A DNA stretch of 64,000 nt, from assembly GCF_021134715.1 (NCBI RefSeq), contig NC_060019.1, positions 8,866,001-8,930,000 on the forward strand. Reading direction: 5' to 3'. The translations under genes and the position numbers were made by a program. A model generated the notes under the pieces. The model did no database searches, had not been told where the DNA came from, and saw only the letters and a program-made list of their open reading frames with translations. Shown here one piece after another: positions 24,843-39,500 of the stretch. Position 1 is the stretch's first letter; every line of letters starts with the position of its first letter. Source of the DNA: Daphnia pulex (Eukaryota > Arthropoda > Branchiopoda > Diplostraca > Daphniidae).

Positions 24843-27583
24843 TTGATACATTATAGGTTTACGAATTGTGGACTTGTGTCGCTGTGAAACTTTGGGTGTA
24901 GGCCTGTGGAGTTGGTGCTGTAAGGTTACTGTGTGCAATGTGTCGATTCATTATTCATTCTATGTGTATCGCATGATCCGCATAGGATCCTGCTGGCGGC
25001 GAGGCTCGTCTTTCCCTCTCTCACTTGCCTCCGGTGGATGTAGAGTGTCTAGTGTGTATACTGCCGTGCCATTTCTCTCTGCTGGAAATTCTTGTTTGCC
25101 TTCTTTATTTTTGTTGACAGCTCCCGGAAAGAGAGGAGTCGAGTGCTGCAGTGTGTGCTTGTCTCTGTTGTATTATCAATATGGCAAAAGAAGGAGCAGA
25201 AACGATGGGTGTGTGGGGATTATATTGCCTCTTTATGTCTTTGCCGAGCCGTCAAAGGCAAGATACACAACAAACTCTTTAAGTATAGGAACAATATCAA
25301 ACTCCCCCTTTCCCGTCACTCGATATAAATATCGTATGAAATATAGTCTTTGTATGAAGCGTCTCACCCGTAGCTATAAATACAGGCTGCTGCAGCCCGT
25401 TGTATGCACAGATGTGATTGTGGGGATGTTTGAGCTCCTTCTCGTTTTCCTCCTTTATGGGTGATTGTTGCTCGTGGCGTACACTCAGCCACCCAATAAC
25501 GGCGGCAGATTCTTATTGTAAGAGTCGAATGTCACTGATTTTTTATTCCCTCGGTTGGCTCCGTCTCACCGAAATCGCCGGGCAACTAGAGACAGCTTCA
25601 CGTAGTATTAGATTGCTAATTGGTCGTAAAGGCGACACGCTCACATTTTTAGCTCTCTTTTTATTTGTTTGGGTGTGAACGAGTCCTGTCCCGTAAAGAC
25701 CAGCCAACGTGAAAAATAAGTTGGCCAATAAGGTTCGAAGTAAAAACAGATCTGTCTATACCTTCATGTTCTTCTATTACTTTGTTGTCTGGCGACGTGG
25801 GGTTTCTAACAGTTTGTATGCCGTATTCTACTGTTGTTGGCGACATTATTGAATCAGTTATAAATAATCTTGACTGCTTTCATTGTAGCTAGTGGCTTCC
25901 CTTTTCAGTAACCATTGTTATAGTCTCGATATTAATAGTCCAACTCGGTCTGTAATGTAATATTTACCCGCTAGGCCACTACATCAGTCTATAAATGTTG
26001 GGGCTGGTGAACTTCGAATATTCTGGAATTTCGTAACATTCAATGGATAAAGCTGCCACATATTTTTTTTAAAAATGTGTAATAATAATAATTGGTGATG
26101 CAGATTTTTCTGTTGAAATGTTCAGCTTCACCGACTAATGGCAATCGACATTGTCGATTCGACAAACAAGTGCCAAACTCTCAAAATTTAGTAATAAGCA
26201 ACTTGACATTGAAGTTAGCTAGCGCTACTCAGTCTCATGTCGTTCGTCAACATTGTGCGTGCACATTGACATTAACGAAATGATGTGAACTTCGCTGAAA
26301 ATTATGCGAGCTTCTCTCGTGGGACTGCGACCATGTGCAGTACCGTGTCGATCTGGCTGTCCTTGTTGTTCGTGTAGTGATCGATAATGAGTGATAGTGT
26401 TGACCCAGCAGCAAACCCGTCAAGTGTAAACTTTAAATGCGTAAGGTTTCTCAATTCTTCTTCCTTGTTGGAATCCGGAGCGTACTGACGAGTTTGTGAC
26501 AGGGTATTGGATGACAGATGCGGAAGAATACCTTCGAATATATGTAAGACGACTAGGAGTCTTCAATATTATAAGCGCATAGAACAGATGCTCGCATTTC
26601 TTATAGTGTACTGGCGTACGTGGTTTGATTTCAGGTTCGTGGAGTACGGGCAGCTAGTCATCACGAATCGTGACTATTTGTCTTCTTATTTCAAATGTGT
26701 CCTGCATGTTTCTTTTCTCATTTCTCCTTGTCCACAGTACGCCCCTGGTCTTGATTGCAAAAGGGGCCGGTTCAATGTGTCTGTGTATGAAAGAGATACT
26801 ATGTCATTACTATCCTTTTTCTATTTATTTTTTTTCTTTGCTGATTTCCAGGAATGCACACAGGAGGTATAGGTGTGAAATGGTGATGATCCCTGCCGGC
26901 CGTGAGAGAGAGAAAGGGTAACATTTCTCGCTGACAATGGGCTGCATGGAAATGTGGCAAATGAAACGAGAGGCAACGCGTTAAGGGTTGTGTGATGTGT
27001 AGGAGCAGCGACATGCGCGCACAAGCGCCTTGTCCGTCGACCATGCTAGGCACTACCCAGCAAACGAGGGTGCAACGGGATCCCGAATGCAGTCGCCAGT
27101 CTTCTGGTCCCCTCCAGTCCCGCACCAACTCGAGTTGCGTTCGATACAAAAGGTGCAGCAGCAACCACCAACCGTCTCCTCACGGAAAAACCGGTAGGGT
27201 AAAAACACACTTGCAGTCGCCCTCGAGACACCAGGCACTGGACACAATAAGTAACTCAATTTATTTTCTTCTTTTTGCTTTTATTAAGGGAAACACGTTT
27301 GAATTTTTCAACGTCAACTTATTGCTCGCCCAACCGAAACTTGTGCGGCCGGATTTCTCCAGGCTAACTGGACGAGTGCGTAACGAGAGGAAAACCTAGG
27401 GCGAGGAAGAAAAGTAAAGGGCCGGATGGGCTCACGTTCGCTGTCGCCAATCTAATTATTCAACTTGGTGTTTTTCGCTTAAAATCCAATCAAAAGCAAG
27501 AAGGTGAGGGTTCACAAATAATCTGCCTGTCACGACTCGGCATTTCCTACGTTTATTTTGGTTTCAGTAAATCATCAGAAAAC
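20028..27583. promoter_or_regulatory. Shared upstream region between the cyclase beta and alpha genes
   Basis: This 7.6-kb stretch separates the two divergent start codons of the NO-receptor subunits. I find no supportable protein gene in it. It must hold both promoters and 5' UTRs, and the beta-1 5' UTR adjoins the minimal coding exon 1 at 20025. It also holds a CT microsatellite near 24.8 kb, (TTC)n and (GT)n runs near 20.32-20.39 kb, and otherwise unique AT-moderate sequence. No TATA box or initiator can be chosen with confidence. Confidence 0.5.
24808..24842 (+). repeat. CT dinucleotide microsatellite (GAGA-type)
   Basis: About 14 CT units, interrupted once by GT, lie in the region shared by the two cyclase genes. 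On the minus strand this is a GAGA run. In arthropods such runs can bind GAGA-type factors, which is known biology; binding here is inference. Confidence 0.7.
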
Positions 27584-30500
27584 ATGGCCGAGGGATTCAT
27601 CTGCTCGCGATTCAGGCGGCCGACTGAGCCGTGCCCTGTTGCCCAACAACATCAACAATCGTCACCGCGTAAGGATCCGCAACAGAAGCGGGAGCCGTCG
27701 TTAGATTGCGACCCGCTTCACCAGCCACCTCATCCAGTTGGCAATGAAAAGAGGACCCTTAACATTCGGCTCCTTAGCGAAGCCATCAGTTCCCTCGTCC
27801 TCTTGCCGGTAAGAATATGGTTACATCATGTTTATTTAGTCGTGTAGCCTTTCAGCGTGGGTCCTAGCAGCCTACGCGATCTCTGCGTAACGTGCAAGAA
27901 GCAATTCCGAGTTCGAATTTCTTTTGGGAAAGATCATGTGGCTCTTGGTGCAGCTAATAACGATGAATCGATATATTGTAAATTCATCATCTTGTAATTT
28001 CGGGTTGGAGATAAATTGAAAAGAAGGGCGGCCGGCGGGATTTTCTCCCCTCTCTCTCTCTCTCTCCTTTTTCAGGATCAGTTCCGCCTTTTTGATCACA
28101 TGATATAATGATGATGACGACGACGAGAGACGTGCCATGGCTGCGTACAAAGAGAGATAATAGCGACCTCGTCTCGTCTTTTCCGCCGCCAACGTCTGTA
28201 GGGAATACGTTTGTCGAGTGTGATGTACCACATAAATGTCCCGAGTCGGTTAATGAGCCTCTACTACCCCACGCTATTCGCATAACCTCCCACAAATCGT
28301 TTCCAGTCCGTCCGGAGATATTTATATGTGGGTTTTGCTTTTTGTAGCCTCTTGACTGGCAAAGGCCCAGTAGTTGGGCCTGGACATGGAGTGATGTCTT
28401 TCAATCTCCATTTTCTTTTTCATTGACTCCGCCGGAGATGGTCTCTCTAGCGCTAGTCATTCGGTGGATTTTATTGTCCTTTTTTTTGTGTGTGCCATTC
28501 CACGAGAAGGAATAGAAATTGTGTATTTTTTTTTTTTACAATCGTGCATCGATAAGATTCCCCTTTTTTGTAGTTTGTTTCGCTCATAGTGGCGGAGTTC
28601 AGCGAGACGAGAGATAAGGAGCCAGGGCGCAAGCAATTGCTAGTCGAGTCCATCCAGGGCGCGTGCGGATCGACCAGATTGGATTGGGTGTCTCGCCATA
28701 CATGTACATGTGCACGTTACATGTTTTGTGGGCTATGTGTGTGTTGCGTGGGTACAAGTCGGGAACGAATCGAGGCGATACGTTAGATAATAACGTCCAA
28801 AAAAGAACCAACTTTTTGATTTGTTTCTTCTTTCCTTCTTCCCTTTTCTTCTTCCCTACAACTTCCATCACTTTTTACAGCCCTTTGTTGGTTAGGCTCC
28901 TTTTTTACTCTTTTCAATTTCTCTTTGTTTGGCACTTCTTACTTTGTAGTTGCTGCCTCAATTTCTTTTTCTTCAAAGAAAAAAGAAAAATAGAAGTGAA
29001 ACTTTTTATTTTCTTCCTATTCTTTCGTGATTCACCAGTCTTTTCCAAACATATTTAGTATTGATTGCCGTGATACACCTGCTTTTCCTTTTTCATCCTA
29101 GCTTTTCCCCCGTTGTTTATACAGCGACGAGATGTGTAATGGGTAGGAACTGTGAATGTAAATGGGATGTAAGGAGATCGGCAGTGTCACGGCCACACTG
29201 CCATACAACTGTCTTTCAGCCACTGCTGCTGCTGCGGATAAATGCCGACCGAAGAATAAAATCAGAGTAAACACGCAACCGGCATTTGGGTTTGGGTTCC
29301 ACGGAACGTTATGGGGATCAGATGAGAACGAAAAGACATGAAAAATCGCCTTCCCCCCTAGTGATATTTATGTGCGTACATCATTTTGGTTATGTACAGC
29401 TTATGTGCGCGAGACAGGATTTAAAAGGGGGGAAGAAAGCGATCCCGCTCGGAGCAAGCTGTTTTCTTCTTTAAGAGCTTTTTAGTTTTCTTCCTTTTCG
29501 ATCCTTAAAATATTCAGCCGGACGCCGATGATGGTATCAACAGCAGCTGACTTTCGGGTGGGATGCTTCGAGTTAAAAGCCGAACAAACAAAAGGAAGAA
29601 GGGAATTTGAAATGCTAATGCAACTAACTATTTACGGAACTGAAATTACCGGCGATTGCATTGCTGCGTGATGACGAACGGAGAAAAGCGGGGACGGATA
29701 AGTTGAAATGTGTGTGACGAGTGTTGAAAGAGTCGTTTTAATTACTCCTCAGCTGCTGCTCTCCTCGATGCATCGATGCATTCTCGGGAGTCTTTCTATT
29801 TGAACGTTGTTTGTCTCTCCAGCTCTCTTTGCTCCTTACGGTACTCCCACATACTATACTCTCTTCTTTGCCCACTCGCCCCCTCATCTCCCGTCAGCAC
29901 AGCAGCGAAACGAATTCCTTGCTTTCATGCGAAAACGAATGAAACTCGATCCTTAAAATCCTCTCAAGTTCAAGGAACTGAAGTTGGTGCATCGATTTCG
30001 CAATTCATTTCGAATAGCACTGTATTCCTAATAGAAAATTTGAACAATTTCATATTTCTTTGGCACCTTGCGAGGTTTTCCTTCTTTTTTTTTTTTTTTT
30101 TACTTATCGCTTCGTGTGACACATTTGCGGTGCTGGCCAGAGACCAAAGTTATGTGTGTGTTTGCCATTACGCATTTAGAGAGGAGAAGGAGACAACTTT
30201 TACACTTTGGCCTTCTCTTGGTCTGGGGGGCAAAGTTTGTTGCCATCTCCTCTCACAAGTTTGGATTTTTTTTTCCGTTTCTGTTGTTTGTTCTTTTGTT
30301 CGTCTCCATTTCTGTCTCTACTGTCCACATTTTGGTCGATTCCACTTCCGTGTTTCACAGCGACACTTTTTGTTGTCCCTTATGAATGAAGTAAACTAGA
30401 AATGGAATTGGCTCGAAACACGGGAACAATTCGGCGTATCTGCTCGCATATGTGTTTGGTTGTTTTCCTTTTTGAACTGCTGGACTGGAGTGGTTGAATT

Positions 30501-33500
30501 GAATCTGTTGATTTATTCACGCGTAGATGCTCCACACCCGACACATACAGGGCCACTTTTCTCTTTTTTTGTGTGTCTACTTCCCTTTCGCGCAATTTCC
30601 TTTTTTTATTTCTTATTTTTTCGGTTTGATTTGATTTCAGTCTCCGCCGTGAGTTACTCGTGGCGTTTGTAGACTCCCGTTGACTGGGTGACGGCTGCAA
30701 GATTCTATAAACCCAAATCGAATCACGTCAAAAAAGAAATGAAGTCGATCTCTTCCATCCCTCGTAATGGGAATGCAAGCTATAATGTCAAGCTCTGCAC
30801 CCTTTCCGCAGGGCGAAGAAGAGGGGAGAAAAAAGACTTTGATGGATTGGATTAGTATCAAAGAATGAGATCCACTCGTTCATCCTCTTTCTCCCACTCA
30901 ATCTGAAGGACGGAATAGTGATCCTCTTTTGCCCCACTTTCTTATTCTTGTTCTCCTTGTTGATACGTTCACTCTCAATCAAGCTTCTTAAAAAAACCTC
31001 AAAATGGATGCGATGCCCTTTGCGAAATGGAATTAAGGAGCAAAGGGCGGCTGTGCTGGGCGAGAGTGGCTCCTAAGCTGGGCCTGAGCACGCTAAGTTG
31101 ATGTGGTGGTGGTGGGCATGGAGAATAAACCGCAGGGAAGATTCTGTGACCCGCAGTCAAATGGGGCAAGGAAAAGTTAGTTTTCTTGTTGTTATTAGTT
31201 TTTGATGAGATTTGCCTCAACTCGAGTAGATGATGCGCCGCCGCGAATGACTTGGAAACCCGAGGAGTTGGGAGGGAAAAGGCCTTCCGGCGGCTGTGTC
31301 TATGGAAGGAGCCGGGCATTTGGTTCCTTAGAGAATTGATCTCTACTTAGACTTGAGACTCGACTCGACTAACTCTGCATGAAAGAACTGGTGGAAATCC
31401 CGCGGCGAGTAACGACTCGAGTCATGAAGCCGTTGCCACCGGCGGATTTTTTTCGACTCGCGTCAGATTAGCTGCCGCCGCCTCTGTGCACAGGCAGCGT
31501 TGGCTTAAACGAAATACTTGGAAGATTCTTTCTCTCCCTCTCTTCCAAACGGCTCTGCTTGTCGTTAATACTTTGAGACGGAAGAAGCTTCCAGACGACG
31601 GTATCGCTCTCCAAGAAGTAGCAGCTAGTAGCTTCTCTCCTTATGGATCATTGATTTTCTTATACGTCTCATACGCAAGATCATCTTCTACGTCTCGTTC
31701 TTCCGTTCGGTTTGGGGGTTCTGATGTCTGCGTGTCATTTATTTATACTTTGATATCATGTTGATGATGGTGGTGGCGGATTCTGTTCCGCTTTGGCTAG
31801 GAAGAGCTTGGAAGGGTGTCGTTGTATAAATCTCATTCCACGCTTCTTTGCTCTCCTTTGGCCTTCATGATGGATTTTCCGCTGGATTTCCCGTTGACTC
31901 TTCTCATATTATATTTATAATACTATTCTCTATTGTATTGTTGTATACGGTTTTTTTTTATTCTTTCTTCGTTCCCGGCTGATGCGTGATGGACACCACC
32001 CTCGTCGGCGATCGTGACAACAGGAAAGTTGCCTAAGACTTGCGGTCCTTCAATGGCATCGTCTGAACCCTCATCATGACGACGGCAGCGCTACAGGAGC
32101 TACTGGACAAAGTCACATCAACGACGCCGGGTAAATAGCCTATCATTACTGTGACCGTAAAAGAATGACAATACCAACCCGTCGCGAAAGGGAACATAAA
32201 ACGGAGACATAAAGGAGAATCTGCTGTGATTGATTCGACTTTGAATGAACGGGTTACGAGATGGACTGGTGTGGGTGGACGAATCGACCCTGGGTTATAT
32301 TTTTTTTTTTTCAGCTGCATCCCTCGCCATAATTAAGGGCGATGGATTGTGCTTGACGTCACTCTTTGATCATTTTCATTGCATGGGATGTTTCAATTTG
32401 GCCAGACCTTGGGTTCACCTTTCATGTGTAATGCCGGTCTGTTGCACAACTTGTTTGCGTATTACCTGGATGTACAGTTTGTGACATGATAACCTCCATA
32501 CGGATCTATTTGATTAGATTGGCCGCCGAAATGACGGACAAGTCGATCGCCGAGCCCGATTCCCTTTTCCTGTACAGCTGCTGGAATGCCACCAACCACT
32601 TACCAGGTTAGTATGCGACGTGACGTTTTAGAGACTTGCCAGCTGACGGTTTGGTTATGTCATGCGACTGTTTTATTATTATTTAATAGATTAGCAACTC
32701 TTTGTGTGCGATGCTTGGTGTACATTGATTGTATTGACGTGACAATCAAACGTCCATGTTGCTGACTTGTATTCTCTGTCAGGACATTTATCAATTGAAT
32801 TGGATTATGCACAAATCCCCACCACTCCTACTGCCTGTTCCTATCGCCTTTTTACAATCATCCAAACGGACGGAGTGGACTGATTTGAAATCCAATTGTC
32901 TGATTTCTGTTGATTCTGCATTCGGCAGCATCGAGTTGGTGGTCGCCGGGCCCCATCTTTTGCCGCTCTGTCGTTTCAATGGGTATGGAGAGGACGATCG
33001 ACTGAGGGAAAAGCGAGAAGGGGGGCAGACGAAACCGCTGCTAAATGATTGTGACACGCACGGCCAAGTCTTTTGTCACGGGGGCGAGCATTTCGGGTTG
33101 GTTGCTGGTGCAAAAGTCTCTGTAAGACATTTTACACGAAGAAGCGCATCGATCGATCACCGAGGAGAAGAGAAAAGCGAACGAAATCGATCCCGCTCCC
33201 CCTCCCTCTGTGAGCGCCTTGTGGTTGGCAAGGAAGATCAAGATTGGGAACAATATGCAAGTTTCGAAGAAGTGCACGGGCAATAGAATGTTTAGATCGT
33301 TATTTGTTTCTTTCTCCAGATGTGTTTCTCTTTTTCGCTCCGTTTGGAATGCCAAATCGTGCCCATTTACGATGATGGTGTACGTGTGCGCACAAAAATA
33401 GTGTCTCTTCTTTTGCGAGAATAAAGTGGATCCTGTTTATTGTGACGACGAAAGACGGCAGCGTTAGAAAGAAGGAAAACGGGAAGAAAAAAAAGAATCC

Positions 33501-36500
33501 ATTCGCTTATCATTTTTGGGCTCCTGCCGAGCGTTCGGGGGTGTTTGGTGTAACGACGGAGGAAAAAAAAAGAAAATGAAGCATATCAATTCAACCTCGG
33601 CTGAGCTTATATTCTATGATACTTGTTTACATATTGACTCGATTTCCCATTTCCGCGTCCCTCCCTTGGGTGCTCTTTCTACCGAGTTGAACAATTATTT
33701 TCTATTTAATTTTTTCCCCACCGCCGTTCAACATACGCGTTGGTTTCCTTCTTCATTTCCCTGCACTGCCGCCGTACATACTATCATGTCATCACCATCC
33801 CGTCATTATATTCCTCCTTTTGCATACATTCAGAATTCCAACGAAGGCAATTCCTGGAGCGAATGGGCGAGGCCTTCCTGTTGGCAGTTTTGGACGAATA
33901 CTGTGGTGCTTTGCAGTCCCTGGGCAGCGACCTGTTTGGCTTCCTCCAGAATTTGGGCAGCGTCTACCAGGAGATGAAGACGACCGGCGGCAACGAAGAG
34001 ACCAACAATATCGTCATCTCCAATCATTACGACATTTCCTTCAGTTGCGTCCCGGAACAAGGACGCTTGACGCTGCATTTCCGCACGGCACTGGCTGCTT
34101 GCGGCTACCTATGGGCTGGTGTTCTCAAAGTATGTCGATTCTTTACTAATGCACGCTGTAGAAACTAAACGGGTTAATCGAATCGGAGGCGATCCACCTT
34201 TGATTGGCTTCCTTTGATTGGCTATCCTTCTCCGTCGTGCTAATTAGATTCGCTTGCCCCGTCATTAGCGCCCGGTCCACCCTGACCGAGTGGGACGATC
34301 TTGTTAGGGGGGATGAGGAAGGAAGAAATTAGGGGGTTACGTTAATTCGGTCCTCGTTAATGAGACACTTCTCTTGTTCTTGTTTGTCGCTTTGTTGATG
34401 CGTCGCAGGGCATCGCGACGCATCTCTTCCACGTTGGCGTCACCATTCGCGTCACCATCTACGAGCTCAAGTCCAAATCGGCACTTCGCTACCACTTTTG
34501 TTTCTCGATGCCCATCGTCGACGAAGCTGAGGCGTCGCTGGCCAGGACGACGACAGCCATGGCCGAAGAAGAAGAGCAAGTTCTGATGGCCAAGACGCGG
34601 TCATTGATCTGCTTCGACGATCCCACTGGCACCGCCAGCTCGGTGATGGATGACGCCCCGGCCCGCCCAATCAGACCTCCTCAGCTGTCGGAGATCAAGC
34701 AACGGGACTCGTTGAATCTCCGCTCGTTCGAGTCAACGACCACGTCCATGTCCGTGTCGGCGTCGACTTGCCTCAGCCAAAATTACATTGGCACGTCTAC
34801 ATTCTGCCGGGCTTTTCCCTGGCACTTCATGGTGGATCGCAACATGCAGCTGGTCCAGCTGGGCGTCGGCTTCATGCGCCTCTTTGGCTCCGAGTTGAAG
34901 AAGATGGGTCGCCACTTGGCCACCTATTTCCAGATGAAGAAACCCACGGTGGAGCCCAACTTTGATAAGATTCTGAAAAAGGCCAACAGCCCTTTCATTC
35001 TGGCCGTTTGTCACGTGACCAAGGACAGCCGCAAGACGAAACTCGAGGTGAGTAAAGACGTTTTCTTTTCTTCCCCACTGACGAACTGACGGGAAACTTG
35101 TGAGGACGTGTAAGTGCAGCACACACTGCAGCTAACGGCGAGGGAGACATTATTGTATTAGCGCCCTCAGTTGAGAATTTCTTTCTCCTACAAATCGAGA
35201 GTCCCGCAGGAGTCGAGAAAGAACTGCAACACGGCCAACTACATCATCGTTGTAGGCCGTTTGACAATTCCCTGTGGGAATTAATTGAATTGCTCATCTG
35301 CCCGCTGGGTGGATCACCCCAATCGTCGCGTTTTCTCTTTCAATCAAAAGAAGAGAAGATTGCCGTTTCCTGGCAAAGACAAAATCTGCATTTTTAAAAT
35401 TAAGTTTCCGGGTCTTGGTTGTCAATCGGGATTGGAAGGATCGGATCCTCGTCGACTCCGTATGCATAGCAAATGAAGCAGCTGAGTGTTTGATGGCTTA
35501 AGACGAGCGGACAGAGGAGTAGCTGGGAAACGACATTGTTTATCCGAGTTGTGCTAATGATTTGAACTGTGTAATCGAGTCAGCTCACTCTGCTAGACTC
35601 TATTCATCGTTGCGTGTGTTATGCAAGTGAAACTAAGAAAACATCGATGGTTCTGCCTTCATCCACAGGGTCTCGAGTTCAAAGGACAAATGCTCTACTG
35701 CCACGAGTCGGACTGTTTGCTATTCCTGGCATCACCGCTGGTGGACGGCCTCGAGGCTTTGACGAGTCGAGGCCTCTTCATCTCAGACATCCCCATTCAC
35801 GACGCCACGAGAGATATCGTCCTCGTAGGAGAGCAGGCCCGTGCTCAGGTTGGTTCCTTTTTTTTTCCTATTTACATTTTTATTATCCTGTTTTATTTAT
35901 TTCTCGGCGCATTCATTTCGTCAGTCCGCGTTCCCCCCCCCCCCCCCTATAAGTAACGCCTGTAACGGGAAGCAGTGTGAAACGAAATCTAATTTGACAG
36001 TCTGTCGGTCTTTTTTCCCTTCTGGGCTCAGACTTTTGGAGTCGATTAGAAAATCCCTTCCGTTTTGATTGGTGTCGATGCGTGACTAATCCCGTCTGGC
36101 GGATTGAGTGGGGAATAAAATGAAATGTGCTGATTCAAAGCGAGAAGCTTATCGCTTCAATCAGCCAAGTATTGGCGCTACGACAAAAATGCAGAGTCTA
36201 GAAAGAAGTGAAAAAGACATCATCCAATTCACTTCACGATTTCGTCGGCGCTCCATCCAACAACCAACGCTTCGTAGCATAAATGCATCTGCGTACGTCT
36301 CTTTAACGTGTAAGGAGGCTTTGTAGTTACTGTCGAATCGCATAACCAACAAGTCGACGGCTTTATCTGTCTGGGGCTTGTATCTGTATGGTGCACAGTG
36401 GGTCGTCTAAGACGGCTGTGCTGGGAGAAATAAGATGAGAAATGAAATGAAAGGAGAAAGCAGCGTGGGCTGAATTGCTGATGCACAATTCTCATCTATA

Positions 36501-39500
36501 ATCCATGACGAAAGAGCCGACGTTTATTACGGACAGATGGTCTTAATATTTGTAGACGAAAAAGGGCCTTCTGTTCGACGGACAAGACGATGAATGAGGC
36601 TATTCCCTCGCGACGACTCAGCTCTCTTCTGATATAATTCTGTGAGACCTCGTGAAATGTTCTCCTGTGAGGCGACTAGTATTTAATCGTGAATCATGAT
36701 CGTGTAATTCATTTTGTCCAAGTTTCGGTACCGATCAAATTGCCGATATTTGGATCGTTTCCACAGTTCAGGATCGCCCATTTTTCCATATTTCGATTGT
36801 TAGAACGTTTCATCCGCACGAAAATCGATAAGATTATTCGTCTATCAATGAACCTTAACGAGCTGGAAAAGAGGGGGGGGGGGAGGTCTCATCCCCGAAA
36901 GTAGTGGACTAGACATACGGTACCAGTTTGTACATTCCCCACGGGTATTAGTATTAATATCAATCGTTATGGCAACATCGCGGGCCGCTCTTTCTCTCTC
37001 TCATTCCTCTCATTGCACCGCGTTTAATCTACACATCGTCATCGCTCGTGATTGTGATATTGTCGGTGTTGCAGCAACATATTCGCTCTGATGATACATC
37101 TGATGACCGACTCGTGTTACTTCGTTATGGGACCTCCATCAATGATGGTAGTACTGCATGTGCATTTATTTATAGGTTAGGCCTCCTATCAACATTCCTT
37201 TACTTCGGAATAAGAGGTTTCTGACTTTCTCGTTGTACAGTTGCTTACCGCTCGATTTACTCAGACGTATGGAGTGGGGTTGTTTATTTGGAAAATAGCT
37301 CGTTCTAAATTTGTATGAGTAAGAATTTAAATAAGAAATTTCAGTTTCCCCATACATTCGCTCCTTCGTAATGCTCATAATACCAGAACATCTCGCAAAT
37401 CTACAGCCAACGGTTCATGAACTATAAAAATAGAAACATTTTACCCATTTTCTGGGTCATCCTGCAAGTTACTGTTAGCCTCCTAAATCATTCTTTTATT
37501 TGTTGGTATATAGGATGGATTGAAACGTCGATTGGACAAGTTGAAGAAGAACATCGAAGAGGCCACTGCAGCCGTGGAACAGGAACGAGAGAAGAACGTC
37601 TCTCTGCTGCATCTAATCTTCCCGCCAGACATTGCCAAGAGACTTTGGTTGGGTAAGTTGTTATTATTCGCGCATTTAAGCCATCGCATCAACTTCTTCA
37701 GACTCGACTCGATAAAAACTTGCGGATTATCTATAAAAAAAAAGTTTGGATGAAAATGTTTGATCATGGTAAACAGCAATCGAAAAAAAAAGTTCATCAT
37801 ATCAGAGCATTACGATTTGCGTGCTGATTTGATTGTATGGGTTGCGTGCGCAGTCAGCAGGTTCTTGGTTTCTATAAATACGATCGTGTCGATCAATGCT
37901 GTGAGCAAAAATCCTGGTGCAAACAAGAGTATTCTTGCACTTCTAAATTATGCAAGAGCATCATCTTTTCTCACTCTTTCTCGTCTCTGGTAGAAAAAGA
38001 AAAAAAGAAATACGGGGCAATTGGATTTAAAATTCTCTTGGTGAAAAAGATTTCTCGCCATCAAAAGATATTCGCTCTACTTGGCGATTTGATTTCACGC
38101 CGTAAATGTCAAGTTCTTATTTCTTTCATAACCAATTTAAATGGCAAGAACCTCGTGAATTGTGGCGGGGGGTAAGGACAGACTGGAGCTGAAGGCCCCG
38201 TTAGTGAAATACGAATGTAAACCAATTACTGTGCAGCTGGTACTTGGCTCTCGAAAACATCTCCCCCGTCATCGCTTTCTGGGTGGACTATTTTCTTAGT
38301 TTATTCGCTCTTGGTTCTCCAAACAAGTCTTTGATGTCGATTCCCTTTTTCGCGTAGCAACAATCTTGTAGCTCAGTCTAGAGTCTTTTAATAGTAAGGG
38401 TTTTTTTTTATTTCAAAAGGATCTATCCCCACAAAGTTGGGGTGTATTGGATCTGCAAGAGAGCCAAGGAGCATTGATGAATTGTCTCTTTCTTCTTTTT
38501 TCTGTGCTACAAGTAAAATGCTCGAGTCGCCTTCCTTTTTACGTAAGGACAAGGAGGCACAATGGCTCGAGTTTTGTCGTCTTTGGCCTAGGTAGAGGAG
38601 AGGACAACCAAACCAGCAACAGACACTGGCTTGTGTGTTGTCTGTTTTTGAAAGCTTAGAAAATCCTTGCAAAGAAGGCGAAAGCAAGCTGGGCAGTTGG
38701 GAGGGCGGCTGCAGCATCCACATTACTTTTGCTTGATGAGAAACGGGCTTTTCTCAGGGCCCTGGTGATACACAGACCTACTTTCACAGTGTCTTTGTGT
38801 GTAGACGGAAGCGCGGATGCAACCGAGGATAAAGACGTAAAGGGAGAAAAAGAAAATAGGATGGGTTTGGGTGAAGAAGTGGAAGGATCACGTTCACAAT
38901 CCGAGGATTTCGGCGTTCCCCGACGACGAAACAGGCAGCACATCCATCCACTTAACTGGAGGACTATACACACTCCTGGGGAGAAGAAAACTGTCTAAGG
39001 CTACGCGCTGTGAAGTGGAGTGTACTCCTTCTCTCTTATCTTTCTATCCAGGAAGAGGAGACAATACGAACAAACACGGGGCCAAAAGGGATTGATGAAT
39101 GGGGAAGAATCCAGACTCAATAAAAGAAGCAGAAAAAAAAGTGATGAGAATCAAATAGAAGAGTGGATGATAGGTTATTTTATTCACGGTCTCTCTACTA
39201 AAGCCATCGATATCATTTGTAAACGGGCCGGATGGCAGACGTCTCCCTGTCCTTATTGATATTTTATTTTTGTGTGTGTGTTTGATGTCTTTTGGTGTTT
39301 TGGGATGGTGCTCCTGTCGGTGTCGCTCTGAATCCGTCGTCCAGGCGAATCGATCGAGGCGCAAAGCCACGACAATGTGACGATGCTCTTCAGCGACTTG
39401 GTTGGTTTCACGGCCATTTGCTCCACTGCAACGCCCATGGAAATCATCAGTCTCCTTCAATCGCTTTACACTCAATTTGACGTCCTCTGCGGTGATCTCG

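Noticed and set aside
24868..25464. A 198-codon plus-strand frame between the cyclase genes
   Set aside because: Irregular composition rich in Cys, Leu and Tyr, no family resemblance, no flanking splice logic; probably chance in a long noncoding stretch.
28663..30399. Long Phe- and Leu-rich plus-strand frames inside alpha intron 1
   Set aside because: They are translations of T-rich tracts within a 4.2-kb intron and do not join other exons.
34337..35122. Minus-strand frames over alpha exon 5
   Set aside because: Antisense to a 639-base coding exon that clearly encodes cyclase alpha residues.
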